Assembly: GCF_003269295.1 (NCBI RefSeq)
Contig: NZ_QLTT01000003.1
Coordinates: 372,001 to 436,000, forward strand
Direction: 5' to 3'
Source: Lentzea atacamensis
Lineage (GTDB): Bacteria > Actinomycetota > Actinomycetes > Mycobacteriales > Pseudonocardiaceae
DNA length: 64,000 nucleotides
The translations under genes were made by a program, and so were the position numbers. Below, one piece after another: positions 18,586-26,640 of this stretch. How positions within the stretch are numbered: the stretch's first letter is position 1; every line of letters begins with the position of its first letter. The notes under the pieces are model-generated. The model made no database searches. It saw nothing but the letters and a program-made list of their open reading frames with translations, and had not been told where the DNA came from.

Positions 18586-18619
18586 CTCGACTCGGTCGAG
18601 TGATCGCGGTCACGCGATC
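18586..18619 (+). promoter_or_regulatory. Two adjacent inverted repeats in the PucR-gene leader
   Basis: CTCGAC-tcg-GTCGAG (18586-18600) and GATCGCG-gtca-CGCGATC (18602-18619) are perfect inverted repeats placed one base apart. They lie between the candidate promoter and the start codon and could be operator sites (autoregulation) or RNA hairpins. Confidence 0.45.
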
Positions 18620-18680
18620 GGGTAGTCCAGGAATCGTGTTTCGTCGACACGACCGTGTCCTTCGGGAAGGTGGATCGACA

Positions 18681-19631
18681 ATGACGGAAACCGTGGTCGA
18701 ATGGGAACCCTCGGTGGATGTCAGAGCCCCGTTTTCGGGCCTGCGGCCGGTGAGCGACTCCTCGCCGGAACCGGCGGACTTCCTGGCCAGAGTGCGGGCT
18801 GTCGGCGAGAGGTGGGACGGCGACCGCCACGGCGAGCTCGTGGACGTCCTGTTGCAGGCGGCCGGTGACAACCCCGAACTCGCGAACCTCGTACGCAGCA
18901 GCGGGTCGATCCTCGAGCAGTTCCTCGAAGGTTTCCGGCGCAACGCGGGCACCGGTGCGGGTGGGAGCGTGCCGCGGGACCTGGCCGCGGAGCTGATCGC
19001 CGGCCGCTCGGTGCCGCAGGCCGTGCTGGACAGCCTGGCCGCGCGCTACCTCGTCGTCGTCGCCCGCAGCTGCGCCAACGGGCGCGGCAAGGCGGTGCCG
19101 GCCGAGGTCGCGGGCCCCGGTGTGCTCAGCACCCGCCACGAAGGTGACCTCGTGCTGCTGATCCCGGACATCGACGCCGGTCGTACCACCCGCATCACCG
19201 GGCATCTCACCCAGTGGCTGAACGGCAACGGCTGGCTCGCGGTCGCGAAGCGGGGTCGGGCGCAGCTCGCGGACGGCTTCCGCGAGGCGGGCGACGTCCT
19301 GCGCCTCGTCGCGGCGGGCAGGCGTCCGAGCGGGATGTACAGCATCAGCGACGTCCTCGTGGAGTACGCGGTGATCCGTCACCGGGGGGTTGCGGACAAC
19401 CTCGTCGCGGTGATCAAGCCGCTGCGCGCCCATGCGGTGCTGTGGGAGACGCTCACGGCGCTGATCGACGCCGACTACAACCGCAACAAGGCGGCGAAGA
19501 ACCTCTTCATCCACCGCAGCACGCTCGACTACCGGCTGCAGCGGATCGCCAGCGTCACCGGGTGCGACCCGACGAGCGGACGCGGCGTGCAGCTCCTGAC
19601 CGCCGCCCTGATCGCCGACGCGGTGCGCTGA
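18681..19631 (+). CDS. PucR/CdaR-type transcriptional regulator
   Basis: 316 residues. The C-terminus has the PucR-type HTH (HTH_30): DADYNRNKAAKNLFIHRST followed by LDYRLQRIASVTGCDP, the family's most conserved segment. The middle resembles the degenerate GGDEF-like domain of CdaR-type proteins (LVLLIPD, then SGMYSISDVLVEYAVI). The N-terminal ~150 residues are helical with no known sensor domain. The ATG at 18681 follows GGAAGGTGG by about 7 bases. PucR proteins often regulate purine, amino-acid or sugar-acid use; nothing next to it identifies a target. The leader with two inverted repeats suggests autoregulation. Confidence 0.85.
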   Translation: MTETVVEWEPSVDVRAPFSGLRPVSDSSPEPADFLARVRAVGERWDGDRHGELVDVLLQAAGDNPELANLVRSSGSILEQFLEGFRRNAGTGAGGSVPRDLAAELIAGRSVPQAVLDSLAARYLVVVARSCANGRGKAVPAEVAGPGVLSTRHEGDLVLLIPDIDAGRTTRITGHLTQWLNGNGWLAVAKRGRAQLADGFREAGDVLRLVAAGRRPSGMYSISDVLVEYAVIRHRGVADNLVAVIKPLRAHAVLWETLTALIDADYNRNKAAKNLFIHRSTLDYRLQRIASVTGCDPTSGRGVQLLTAALIADAVR

Positions 19632-19854
19632 CCGGGACGTCCTGGAGGCGCCGGCACCTCCCCCTTGGCCTCGATCACGTTTGGTGACACGAAACGACTT
19701 CCGTCATCGGCGCATCGTCGAACGAAGGTCGAACATCGACGAGAATTTCGACGAAACCGTCGAACGCGATGGATTCTCTTGACGGTCGTGTTGTGTTCGT
19801 GTCACATTCGCGTTCATATTCGAAGCGCTTCGATTCCCCTTCGGAGGTGTCGGC
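19632..19854 (+). promoter_or_regulatory. Upstream region of LacI gene: candidate promoter and many TCGA-containing repeats
   Basis: TTGACG (19779-19784) is a good -35 element; 18 bases later CACATT (19803-19808) is a weak -10. Further left, 19705-19770, GTCGAAC/TTCGACG half-sites recur in both orientations. The palindromic operator at 19820-19833 would overlap the start of transcription. Confidence 0.4.
19820..19833. promoter_or_regulatory. LacI-type operator palindrome TCGAAGCGCTTCGA
   Basis: A perfect 14-bp palindrome with the central CG typical of LacI-family operators lies 21 bases before the GTG of a LacI-family gene, a position expected for autorepression. The same AAGCGCTT core recurs at 29596-29609 before the solute-binding protein gene. 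Confidence 0.7.
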
Positions 19855-20877
19855 GTGGTCACCATCGTGGACGTGGCAAAACATGCGGGTGTCGCACCCA
19901 GCACGGTTTCGTACGTGCTGACCGGCAAACGTCCCATTTCGGCCCAGACGAGTGTGCGGGTGCGGGAAAGCATCCAATCGCTGGGCTACCACCCGCACGC
20001 CGGAGCGAGAGCGCTGGCGAGCAGCCGGACGAACGTGCTGGCACTGGTTCTGCCGCTGCGCGAGGGTGTGCAGCTGCCGGTGGTGATGCGGTTCGTCACG
20101 TCCGTGGTGTCCACGGCGCGTGAGCAGGACATGGATGTGCTGCTGATGACCGCGGCCCAAGGTGCGGACGGCCTGCGCCGCGTGGCCGGCGGAGCCGGGG
20201 CCGACGGCTTCCTGCTGATGGACGTGGGTCTGGACGACGAGCGCGTGCAGGTGGTGCGTGAGCTCGACCGCCCGGCCGTCCTCATCGGTCATCCCGCGGC
20301 TGCCGCCGGGCTCACCTGCGTCGACCTGGACTTCGAGGCGGCGGGAGCGCGGTGCGTGGAGCACCTCGCCGGGCTCGGGCATCGCAGCATCGGCTTTCTC
20401 GGTGCGCCGGGCGTGGTCTACGCGCGGAACACCGGATACGCGCAACGGACGCTGGCCGGGTTCAGCACGGCGGCCATGCGCCGCGGCGTCGTGTCGACCG
20501 CGCTGCCGGCCGAGCCGCGGTACGACTCGGTGCACGCCGTCGTCCGAACGTTGCTGCGCGAGCTCCCGCAGATGTCGGCACTGGTCGTGCACAACGAGGC
20601 AGTGCTGGGCTGGGTGGTCGAGTGCCTGCGCGCCGAAGGGCGGCGGGTGCCCGACGACGTGACGCTGATGGCGATCTGCCCGGACGAGCTCGCCGAGCGC
20701 ATGCGGCTCACGTGTGTGCGGTTGCCGGCCGACGTGCTCGGCCGGTGTGCGGTCGAGCTGCTCGTGGCCAAGCTGAACGGGCAAAAAACGCCTGCGCTCA
20801 CGTTGCTGCCGCCGGAGTTGTCGAGTCGCACCGGTCGTGCTTTTCCTTCGGGCATTCCCGGAAAATTAATCCCATAA
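19855..20877 (+). CDS. LacI-family transcriptional repressor
   Basis: 340 residues. The N-terminal LacI HTH is canonical (VTIVDVAKHAGVAPSTVSYV, then the LTGKRPIS hinge-side segment). A periplasmic-binding-protein-like effector domain follows (LPLREGVQLPVVMRFV through the late DDVTLMAICPDELAERM). The GTG start follows GGAGGTG by 5 bases. It is followed after 101 bases by the secreted GH12 enzyme on the same strand, so it probably controls that gene and itself through the operator at 19820. It is strikingly similar to the repressor at 60291-61322 (shared TCVDLDFEAAGA, CVEHLA and GHRSIGFLGAP segments), suggesting two paralogues controlling separate polysaccharide loci. The inducer is unknown, probably a gluco- or xylogluco-oligosaccharide. 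Confidence 0.9.
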   Translation: MVTIVDVAKHAGVAPSTVSYVLTGKRPISAQTSVRVRESIQSLGYHPHAGARALASSRTNVLALVLPLREGVQLPVVMRFVTSVVSTAREQDMDVLLMTAAQGADGLRRVAGGAGADGFLLMDVGLDDERVQVVRELDRPAVLIGHPAAAAGLTCVDLDFEAAGARCVEHLAGLGHRSIGFLGAPGVVYARNTGYAQRTLAGFSTAAMRRGVVSTALPAEPRYDSVHAVVRTLLRELPQMSALVVHNEAVLGWVVECLRAEGRRVPDDVTLMAICPDELAERMRLTCVRLPADVLGRCAVELLVAKLNGQKTPALTLLPPELSSRTGRAFPSGIPGKLIP

Positions 20878-20978
20878 TCCGTGCGGTCGGGTTCGACGCG
20901 TTCGATGTCAGGTTCGACCGCAGGAAATGCCCGGCAACGGGCATCAATTCCGTTCAATGGCGTGCGGAAAGGAATCGA

Positions 20979-21668
20979 ATGAAGATCATGCGTGCGTTCG
21001 TGGTCGCGATGGCGGCCGTCCTGACGGTTTCCCTGGGGGCTCCCGCCGCGCAGGCGGCGACCTGGAGTTCCTCCGACAGGTGGGGAACCTGGTCGAACGG
21101 CGGATACACGGTGCGCAACAACATCTGGGGCAGCGGCTACGGTCCGCAGACCGTCTGGGCGAACTCCTACAGCAACTGGGGTGTCTGGGCGAACCACCCC
21201 AACACGGGTGGCATCAAGTCCTACCCGCACTCGGAGAAGATGGTGAACCGCAGGCTCAGCTCGATCAGGAGCCTGTCGAGCAGCTTCAACGTGTCGTACC
21301 CGAACTCGGGTGCCTACACCACGGCCTACGACATCTGGGCCAACAACAACGCCTACGAAATCATGCTGTGGATGAACAAGGTCGGTGCGGTCGGCCCGCT
21401 CGGTTCCTGGCAGGCGTCGGTGTCGGTCGGCGGTCACAGCTGGAACGTCTACCGGGGTTCCAACGGTCACAACGAGGTGTTCTCGTTCGTCCGCACGTCC
21501 AACACCGGATCCGGCACGGTGAACATCAAGGCGGTCATGGACTGGATCCGCAACCGGGGCTGGTTCGGTGACGTGACGGTCGGTGCCGTGCAGTTCGGCT
21601 ACGAGATCACGTCGTCCAGCGGTGGCCTGAACTTCACCACCAACAGCTTCTCCGTCTCCGGGGGCTGA
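20979..21668 (+). CDS. Secreted GH12 endo-beta-1,4-glucanase / xyloglucanase
   Basis: 229 residues. A typical Sec signal peptide (KIMRAFVVAMAAVLTVSL..., cleavage after AQAA or AQA near residue 27) precedes a catalytic domain of normal GH12 length (~200 residues). GH12 features: TYDIW-like YDIWANNNAYEIMLW with the putative nucleophile Glu127, and VQFGYEITSSSGG with the acid/base Glu209. No carbohydrate-binding module is attached. GH12 enzymes retain configuration and cut beta-1,4-glucan or xyloglucan outside the cell. AAAGGA lies 5-6 bases before the ATG. A strong hairpin terminator follows at 21689. Whether it prefers cellulose or xyloglucan cannot be read from sequence; the nearby alpha-xylosidase locus favours xyloglucan. 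Confidence 0.92.
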   Translation: MKIMRAFVVAMAAVLTVSLGAPAAQAATWSSSDRWGTWSNGGYTVRNNIWGSGYGPQTVWANSYSNWGVWANHPNTGGIKSYPHSEKMVNRRLSSIRSLSSSFNVSYPNSGAYTTAYDIWANNNAYEIMLWMNKVGAVGPLGSWQASVSVGGHSWNVYRGSNGHNEVFSFVRTSNTGSGTVNIKAVMDWIRNRGWFGDVTVGAVQFGYEITSSSGGLNFTTNSFSVSGG

Positions 21669-21688
21669 TCGGAGTCCCGTCGACAAAA

Positions 21689-21720
21689 GCGCCGCCCGCC
21701 GGATCTCCGGCGGGCGGCGC
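21689..21720. terminator. Strong hairpin terminator after GH12 gene
   Basis: A perfect 14-bp GC-rich stem (GCGCCGCCCGCCGG, loop ATCT) begins 20 bases after the GH12 stop and sits between convergent genes, so it can serve both strands. Confidence 0.8.
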
Positions 21721-21765
21721 CACGTCTGCTCGATCTGAGCGGGAGGATCAGCTCGGGCAGACCAT

Positions 21766-22356
21766 TCAGTAAGCGTTGGTCAGGCAGGCCAGGCGGTCAC
21801 CGGCGGTGCCGGCCTTGCCGTGCTCGGTGTGGGTGGCCGTGGCGTGCACGACGACCGCGTTCGCCTCGCCCTTGCGGAACTCCCAGGCAACCGTCGCCGA
21901 GGACGTCGCCGCGCCCTTGTCGTCGGTGGTGAAGTCCAGCCAGATCTCGTTGTCCCGGTTGGCGTACTTCGAGTCGACGCTCGGCGACACCGGGTCCTTC
22001 TCGTTCTGGTAGTGCGGGCCGGAGTCTGCGGGCTTCGCGCCGCACGGCTTGGTGTGCACGTGTGAGCCGTACTGGGTGTTCGGCAGCAGGCCCGACACGG
22101 TCAGGGTGACCGCGGTCTTGCCGTTCTCGATCTTCGCCGACGTGGCGAGCTGCGCGCCGACCGGAACCCGCTTCGCGTCGTACGTGATGGCCTTCGGCTG
22201 CTCGCCGCCGGCGGCCGGTTCGGCGACGGCGGTGCCCGCGACCGAGGTGACCGGCGTCGACGTGGGGGACGGCTTGGCCGCATCGCCGGAGGAGCAGGCG
22301 GTGAGACCGCCCGCGAAGAGGACGGCTCCGGCCAGAACCGTCGCGGTCATGCGCAT
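21766..22356 (-). CDS. SodC-like (Cu-Zn superoxide dismutase family) lipoprotein
   Basis: 196 residues. The N-terminus has a lipoprotein signal (AGGLTACSSG; Cys near residue 21) and a Ser/Thr/Pro linker. The remaining ~140 residues have the SodC beta-barrel pattern: GSHVHTKPCG with the two copper His, GPHYQ with the bridging His, VVVHA with the fourth copper His, and two Cys that could form the disulfide. The usual zinc ligands (His after GPHFN and the HG/HAGD segment) are absent: the corresponding stretch is EKDPVSPSVDSKYANRDNEI. It may therefore be a copper-only enzyme or a copper-binding protein. AAGGAG lies 5 bases before the ATG at 22356. It would be anchored on the outer face of the membrane. 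Confidence 0.75.
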   Translation of the reverse strand: MRMTATVLAGAVLFAGGLTACSSGDAAKPSPTSTPVTSVAGTAVAEPAAGGEQPKAITYDAKRVPVGAQLATSAKIENGKTAVTLTVSGLLPNTQYGSHVHTKPCGAKPADSGPHYQNEKDPVSPSVDSKYANRDNEIWLDFTTDDKGAATSSATVAWEFRKGEANAVVVHATATHTEHGKAGTAGDRLACLTNAY

Positions 22357-22528
22357 TTTCTCTCCTTGGTCGAGTGTCCGCAGTGGACGATATCGTTTCC
22401 GGCCGGACGTCCGAAAAGGACAAACCGTCTTGGCGGAAGAAGTTCCGCCGATTCCGGAAGCCGCCACCGGTGCGCACCTCGTGTGGAACCATCCGCACAT
22501 CAACGGCGTCCGCGGAGAGGACCGTCCG

Positions 22529-23536
22529 ATGGCGTACCCGCGAGTTTCCGGGCGGAGCCCGGCCACTTCCGACCGGCTCGGCTCCATCAGCCTCGCCGCG
22601 ATGGCCGCGGCGCTGGAGCTGGAGCCCGGCGCGGTGAGATCTATCGGCGACACGGTGCGGGCGCTGCGCGTCGCCGGGCGGCACGAGTGGCTCGTCCGGC
22701 GGTGGCTGCGGGCGTTGTCCGCACACGCCGTGGTCGAGCTGGACGGCGACGTCTACCGCGTGCTCGGTGAGGCGCCCGCCGCCGATCCGGACGAGCTGGT
22801 CCTCCTGCACGCGCGACTCCGGATTCCGGCCGAGGTCGCGCGCCTGCACCGCCGCGCACTGGTGTACCTGCCGGAGCTGCTCTCCGACGAGCTCACTGCG
22901 GCCGACCTGCTCGCACCGGACAGCACGGTGCTCGGCGCGCTGGCCGGGGAAGGGCTTTCCTCGCTCAGCGGTGAGCTCGACGAGGCCGGCGCCGAGTACG
23001 TGCGACGGACTGCGCGTGCCAGGCAGGACCTGGTCCGGGTGGTGGAGCTCGGGTGCGGGGCGGGACGCCTGACGGCCGCGGTGCTGAGGGAGTCACCCGG
23101 CCTCATCAACCACTACCGGTTCACCGACATCGGTGCGCAACCCCTGCGCGCGGAGGGCCTCGACATCAACGAGGACTTCGCCGCGCAGGGCTTCGCGGAC
23201 GGCACCGCCGACATGGTCGTCGCCGGGCACACGCTGCACCACGCCGTCAACATCGGCAGAGCGTTGTGCCGGATCCGCGATCTCCTGGTGCCCGACGGCG
23301 AGCTCGTGCTCACCACACCGGTCGAAGACGACCCGATGGCGCTCACGTCCACGCACTTCCTGCACTCGCCGGCGCCTGGCGGCGAGGTCGTGCGCGGTGG
23401 GACGATCTTCCCGGGCGCGCACCTGTGGCGCACCGCGTTGCGGGCCGCAGGATTCACGCCGCTGGAGGAGATGTCGGTCGGCGTCTCGTCCTCGGCGCGG
23501 CTTCACCTCTTCCACGCGGCCCGTGAGGCAATGTGA
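22529..23536 (+). CDS. SAM-dependent class I methyltransferase
   Basis: 335 residues. A ~160-residue N-terminal helical region (with an [17 protein letters not shown] segment like the winged-helix caps of natural-product methyltransferases) precedes a Rossmann methyltransferase domain. That domain has motif [15 protein letters not shown] near residue 175, then [20 protein letters not shown] and [13 protein letters not shown]. The layout resembles C- or O-methyltransferases of polyketide/peptide biosynthesis rather than rRNA enzymes, but the substrate is unknown. GGAGAGG lies 8 bases before the ATG at 22529. The frame stays open further upstream but reads into promoter sequence of the divergent SodC-like gene. 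The stop is 31 bases before trpC, so the two are probably co-transcribed. Confidence 0.75.
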   Translation: MAYPRVSGRSPATSDRLGSISLAAMAAALELEPGAVRSIGDTVRALRVAGRHEWLVRRWLRALSAHAVVELDGDVYRVLGEAPAADPDELVLLHARLRIPAEVARLHRRALVYLPELLSDELTAADLLAPDSTVLGALAGEGLSSLSGELDEAGAEYVRRTARARQDLVRVVELGCGAGRLTAAVLRESPGLINHYRFTDIGAQPLRAEGLDINEDFAAQGFADGTADMVVAGHTLHHAVNIGRALCRIRDLLVPDGELVLTTPVEDDPMALTSTHFLHSPAPGGEVVRGGTIFPGAHLWRTALRAAGFTPLEEMSVGVSSSARLHLFHAAREAM

Positions 23537-23567
23537 GCGCGAATGCTCACGACGAAGGGGAATGACA

Positions 23568-24344
23568 GTGACGGTGCTGGACGGGATCCTGGCGGGAGTC
23601 CAGGAGGACCTGGCACAACGGCAGAGCCAGGTTTCGCTCGCCGAACTGAAGGCACGCGTGTCGGACGCGCCGCCCCCGCTGGACCCGCTGCCGGGCTTCC
23701 GCGCGCCGGGCGTGTCGATCATCGCCGAGGTCAAGCGGAAGAGCCCGAGCAAGGGCGAGCTCGCCGCGATCCCGGACCCGGCGGCGCTGGCCGCTGCCTA
23801 CGCGGCGGGCGGTGCGGCGGCGATCAGCGTCCTCACCGAGCAGCGCCGGTTCGGCGGTTCGCTGCAGGACCTGGCGTCGGTCCGCGCGGAAGTGGACGTT
23901 CCGGTGCTGCGCAAGGACTTCATCGTCACGCCGTACCAGCTGTGGGAGGCGCGGGCGTGGGGTGCGGACCTGGCGTTGCTGATGGTCGTCTCGCTGCCGG
24001 GCGGGCTGCTGGACGAGCTGCACGGGCTCGCGCTCGAGCTCGGGCTGACGCCCCTCGTCGAGACGCACACCGAGGACGAGATCGCTCGGGCGGTCGAGCT
24101 GGGTGCCGAGGTCATCGGGATCAACGCCCGCGACCTGACCACGCTGGAGGTCGACCGTGCGGTCTTCCAGAAGCTGGCGCCGCACCTGCCGGAGAGCTCC
24201 GTGCGCATCGCGGAGTCCGGGGTGGCAGGCCCTGAGGACGTCGCCGAGTACCGCCGCTGGGGCGCGGACGTCGTGCTGGTGGGAGAGGCGCTGGTGCGCT
24301 CGGGTGATCCGCGGTCGTCGATCCGCGAGTTCATCGGCTCGTAG
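23568..24344 (+). CDS. trpC: Indole-3-glycerol phosphate synthase
   Basis: 258 residues, normal length for TrpC. It shows the (beta/alpha)8 signature [15 protein letters not shown], then [48 protein letters not shown] and RIAESGV, including the catalytic Lys and Glu residues. It converts carboxyphenylamino-deoxyribulose phosphate to indole-3-glycerol phosphate in tryptophan biosynthesis. I use the GTG at 23568, giving [19 protein letters not shown] as in other actinobacterial TrpC; AAGGGG lies about 7 bases upstream. An ATG two codons earlier is too close to that site. No other trp gene is nearby: it stands alone after a methyltransferase, so it may be a second copy serving a specialised pathway. 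Confidence 0.93.
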   Translation: MTVLDGILAGVQEDLAQRQSQVSLAELKARVSDAPPPLDPLPGFRAPGVSIIAEVKRKSPSKGELAAIPDPAALAAAYAAGGAAAISVLTEQRRFGGSLQDLASVRAEVDVPVLRKDFIVTPYQLWEARAWGADLALLMVVSLPGGLLDELHGLALELGLTPLVETHTEDEIARAVELGAEVIGINARDLTTLEVDRAVFQKLAPHLPESSVRIAESGVAGPEDVAEYRRWGADVVLVGEALVRSGDPRSSIREFIGS

Positions 24345-24358
24345 AACCAGGTCTTGAT

Positions 24359-24374
24359 CTCCACTTTGGTGGAG
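24359..24374. promoter_or_regulatory. Small inverted repeat before the oxidoreductase gene
   Basis: CTCCAC-tttg-GTGGAG is a perfect 6-bp inverted repeat in the 76-base gap between trpC and the next gene. It may be an operator or a weak terminator. Confidence 0.35.
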
Positions 24375-24420
24375 CTCTTAGCGTGGTCCCCGTCAAGGTG
24401 ATCGAGACGGGGATGTGGTT

Positions 24421-25389
24421 GTGGTGCGTGCTGTCCGTGTGCACGAGTTCGGTGGACCCGAGGTGCTGGTAGCGGAGGAGGTTCCGGACCCGGTCGCCGG
24501 TCCTGGACAGGTCGTGGTCGGCCTGGACGCCGCCGACGTGATCTTCCTCGACACGCTGCTGCGGAGCGGGTGGGGCGGCGAGTTCTTCCCGCTGAACCCG
24601 CCGTACGTGCCGGGCGGGGGCGGTGCGGGGACGGTGCTCTCGGTCGGGGAGGGCGTGAATCCTGCCTGGCTCGGCCGGCACGTCGCCGCCCGCGGGTCCG
24701 AGGGTTACGCGGAACGGATCGTCTACTCCGCCGATGAGATCGTCGCGGTGCCGGAGGGCGTGAGCTCGGCGGAGGCCGCGGCCATGGTGCACGACGGCGT
24801 CACCGCGCTGAGCCTCCTGCGCGGCGCGAAGATCGCGCAGGGCGAGTGGGTGCTGGTAGCGGCCGCCGCGGGCGGCGCGGGATCGCTGCTGGTGCAACTG
24901 GCGCGCGACGCCGGCGCACGGGTGGTCGCCGCGGCTCGTGGTGAGGCGAAGCTCGCGCTGGCCCGCGAACTGGGCGCGGAGGTGGCGGTCGACTACTCGG
25001 TCGCCGGCTGGCAGCAGCAGGTCCGGGAGGCGGTCGGCGGAGCCGGTGTCGATCTCGCCTTCGACGGCGCCGGGGGACCGCTCGGCCGGGCCGTGTTCGA
25101 GACCGTCGCCCCTGGCGGCCGCTTCGTCACCTACGGCTCCGCGGAAGGCTTCGCCGACATCGACCCGGAGCTGGCGGAGCAGCGGCAGGTGCACGTGCAC
25201 AACGCGCTGGCGGCCGGGCCTCCCGACCCGGCGACCGTGCGCGAACTCCTCACGGAGGCGCTCACCCTCACCGCGCAGGGCCGGATCCGCCCGTTCATCG
25301 GCGCAACGTTCCCGTTGGCACAGGCCTCGGAGGCGCACAGGTCGCTGGAGCAGCGCGCCACGATCGGCAAGTCGCTGCTGCTCATCTGA
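24421..25389 (+). CDS. Quinone oxidoreductase-like MDR-family protein (zinc-free alcohol dehydrogenase fold)
   Basis: About 322 residues. The N-terminal GroES-like domain opens with VRAVRVHEFGGPEVL, the usual start of quinone oxidoreductase-type MDR proteins. The NAD(P)H-binding Rossmann domain contains VLVAAAAGGAGSLLVQLA (the AxxGxxG cofactor loop) and later GGRFVTYGSAEG. No structural-zinc Cys cluster is present. It probably reduces quinones or enones with NADPH in the cytoplasm; the substrate is unknown. Several GTG codons (24415, 24421, 24424) could start it; GACGGGG at 24406-24412 fits 24421 best. It is convergent with the CE7 esterase, with a 27-base gap. Confidence 0.85.
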   Translation: MVRAVRVHEFGGPEVLVAEEVPDPVAGPGQVVVGLDAADVIFLDTLLRSGWGGEFFPLNPPYVPGGGGAGTVLSVGEGVNPAWLGRHVAARGSEGYAERIVYSADEIVAVPEGVSSAEAAAMVHDGVTALSLLRGAKIAQGEWVLVAAAAGGAGSLLVQLARDAGARVVAAARGEAKLALARELGAEVAVDYSVAGWQQQVREAVGGAGVDLAFDGAGGPLGRAVFETVAPGGRFVTYGSAEGFADIDPELAEQRQVHVHNALAAGPPDPATVRELLTEALTLTAQGRIRPFIGATFPLAQASEAHRSLEQRATIGKSLLLI

Positions 25390-25416
25390 CGCTCCTGCGG
25401 CACTCCGCTCAGCGGC

Positions 25417-26394
25417 TCACGTGGTCGGCACCAGGCCCCGGTCGCGCAGCCACGCCAGCTGCGCGACCGAGTTCGACCCGTGCCCGCCACCGTGATCGGC
25501 GAACGGCCACACGGTCATCGTCCGGTCCTCGCCCGCGTAGTGGTTGAACGCGGCGTACACAGTGGACGGCGGGCAGATGGGGTCCATCAACCCGACGCTG
25601 AACAACGCGGGTGCGGTGGCCCGCTGTGCGAAGTGGACACCGTCGAAGTAGGACAGCGTGGCGAAAGCCGGTTCCACACCGTGCCTGCTGTGCCAGCGCA
25701 GGTACTCCGCGAGCTCGACGTACGGCCCTTCCCCGCACACCTCCGCCGCCCGCCGGAAGTGGCACAGGAACGGCACGTCCGGCAGCGCCGCCGCAACCTC
25801 GGTGAGCCCGGCGACCGCGATCGTCAGCCCACCGCCCTGGCTGCCGCCCGCGACGATCACCCGTTCCGGGTCCAGCCCGGGCAGTTCACCGACCGCGTCC
25901 ACCGCGCGGACGCAGTCGGTGATGAGGCGCCGGTAGTAGTAGTTCTCGGGCGAGTCGATGCCGCGGGTCATGAAACCCTTGGCCCACTGCGGACCGCCGC
26001 CCGCGTTCTGGTCCGGCGTGTCGTGCCCCTGGCCGCGGCTGTCGACGACGAGCTGCGCGTACCCGGCGGCGGACCAGAACAGGTGGTCGGTGGGCAGGCC
26101 GCGGCCGCCGGTGTAGCCGATGTACGTGACGACGACGGGCAGCGGACCCTCGGCGTCGCGCGGCCGCAGCAGCCACGCCGCCACCGGTTCGCCGTTCCAG
26201 CCGGGGAAGCGGACGTCGTCCACCTCGACCGTGCGCAGCAGGTGCTGCTCGGTGACGCGGTCGGTTTTCACGGCGCCGCCGAGGGCGCGTGCCTCGGCGA
26301 GGGTCTGGTCCCAGAACGCGTCGAAGTCCTGTGGTGCCGGCATTTCCGGGCGGAAGTTGGTGAGCTCGGCGTGGGTGCCGTCGGTCAGCGGCAT
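25417..26394 (-). CDS. CE7 acetyl (xylan) esterase / cephalosporin-C deacetylase-like
   Basis: 325 residues, the usual CE7 length. Family motifs: RGQGHDTPDQN (the RGQ motif), GGSQGGG with the nucleophile Ser near residue 186, then LMDPICPPST with the catalytic Asp and DHGGGHGS with the catalytic His. No signal peptide is present, so it deacetylates short acetylated oligosaccharides inside the cell. It lies downstream of the GH3 gene on the same strand, separated by 246 bases with three hairpin repeats, and is divergent from the transporter operon through that pair. A role in removing acetyl groups from imported hemicellulose fragments is likely (inference). Confidence 0.9.
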   Translation of the reverse strand: MPLTDGTHAELTNFRPEMPAPQDFDAFWDQTLAEARALGGAVKTDRVTEQHLLRTVEVDDVRFPGWNGEPVAAWLLRPRDAEGPLPVVVTYIGYTGGRGLPTDHLFWSAAGYAQLVVDSRGQGHDTPDQNAGGGPQWAKGFMTRGIDSPENYYYRRLITDCVRAVDAVGELPGLDPERVIVAGGSQGGGLTIAVAGLTEVAAALPDVPFLCHFRRAAEVCGEGPYVELAEYLRWHSRHGVEPAFATLSYFDGVHFAQRATAPALFSVGLMDPICPPSTVYAAFNHYAGEDRTMTVWPFADHGGGHGSNSVAQLAWLRDRGLVPTT

Positions 26395-26432
26395 CGAGGC
26401 TCTTTCGCGAGATTCGGGGTGTGAGAAAGGGG

Positions 26433-26466
26433 GGTGGCCCGCCTCCTGCCGCAGGGACGGGCCACC
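26433..26466. repeat. Hairpin repeat 1 (GGTGGCCCG...CGGGCCACC)
   Basis: A perfect 9-bp stem. It is the first of three related hairpins in the gap between the GH3 and CE7 genes; this one is closest to the CE7 start, so it lies in the untranslated leader if the two genes share a transcript. Confidence 0.65.
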
Positions 26467-26535
26467 GGTCTGGTGCGGGCGTGCAGCGGCGTGGGGAGCG
26501 CGTGGACGAGGTGCGTATCGACTCGGCGTGAGGGT

Positions 26536-26568
26536 GGTGGCCCGCCTCCCGCCACAGGACGGGCCACC
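26536..26568. repeat. Hairpin repeat 2 (GGTGGCCCG...CGGGCCACC)
   Basis: A second copy with the same 9-bp stem arms as repeat 1 and a slightly different loop (CCTCCCGCCACAGGA). It lies about 70 bases from each neighbouring copy. Confidence 0.65.
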
Positions 26569-26604
26569 GTTCCGGCCCAGGCGCGCAGCCGCCTGGAAAA
26601 GGGT

Positions 26605-26636
26605 GGTGGCCCGCCGCCGCCGGAAGGCGGGCCACC
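26605..26636. terminator. Hairpin repeat 3, just after the GH3 stop codon
   Basis: An 11-bp perfect stem (GGTGGCCCGCC / GGCGGGCCACC) placed 4 bases after the GH3 stop codon on the minus strand, as expected for its terminator. It shares its arms with repeats 1 and 2. Confidence 0.65.
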
Positions 26637-26640
26637 GGTC

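Noticed and set aside
22049..22528. N-terminal extension of the methyltransferase
   Set aside because: The frame runs through the divergent SodC-like gene and its promoter; the ATG at 22529 has a well-spaced GGAGAGG.
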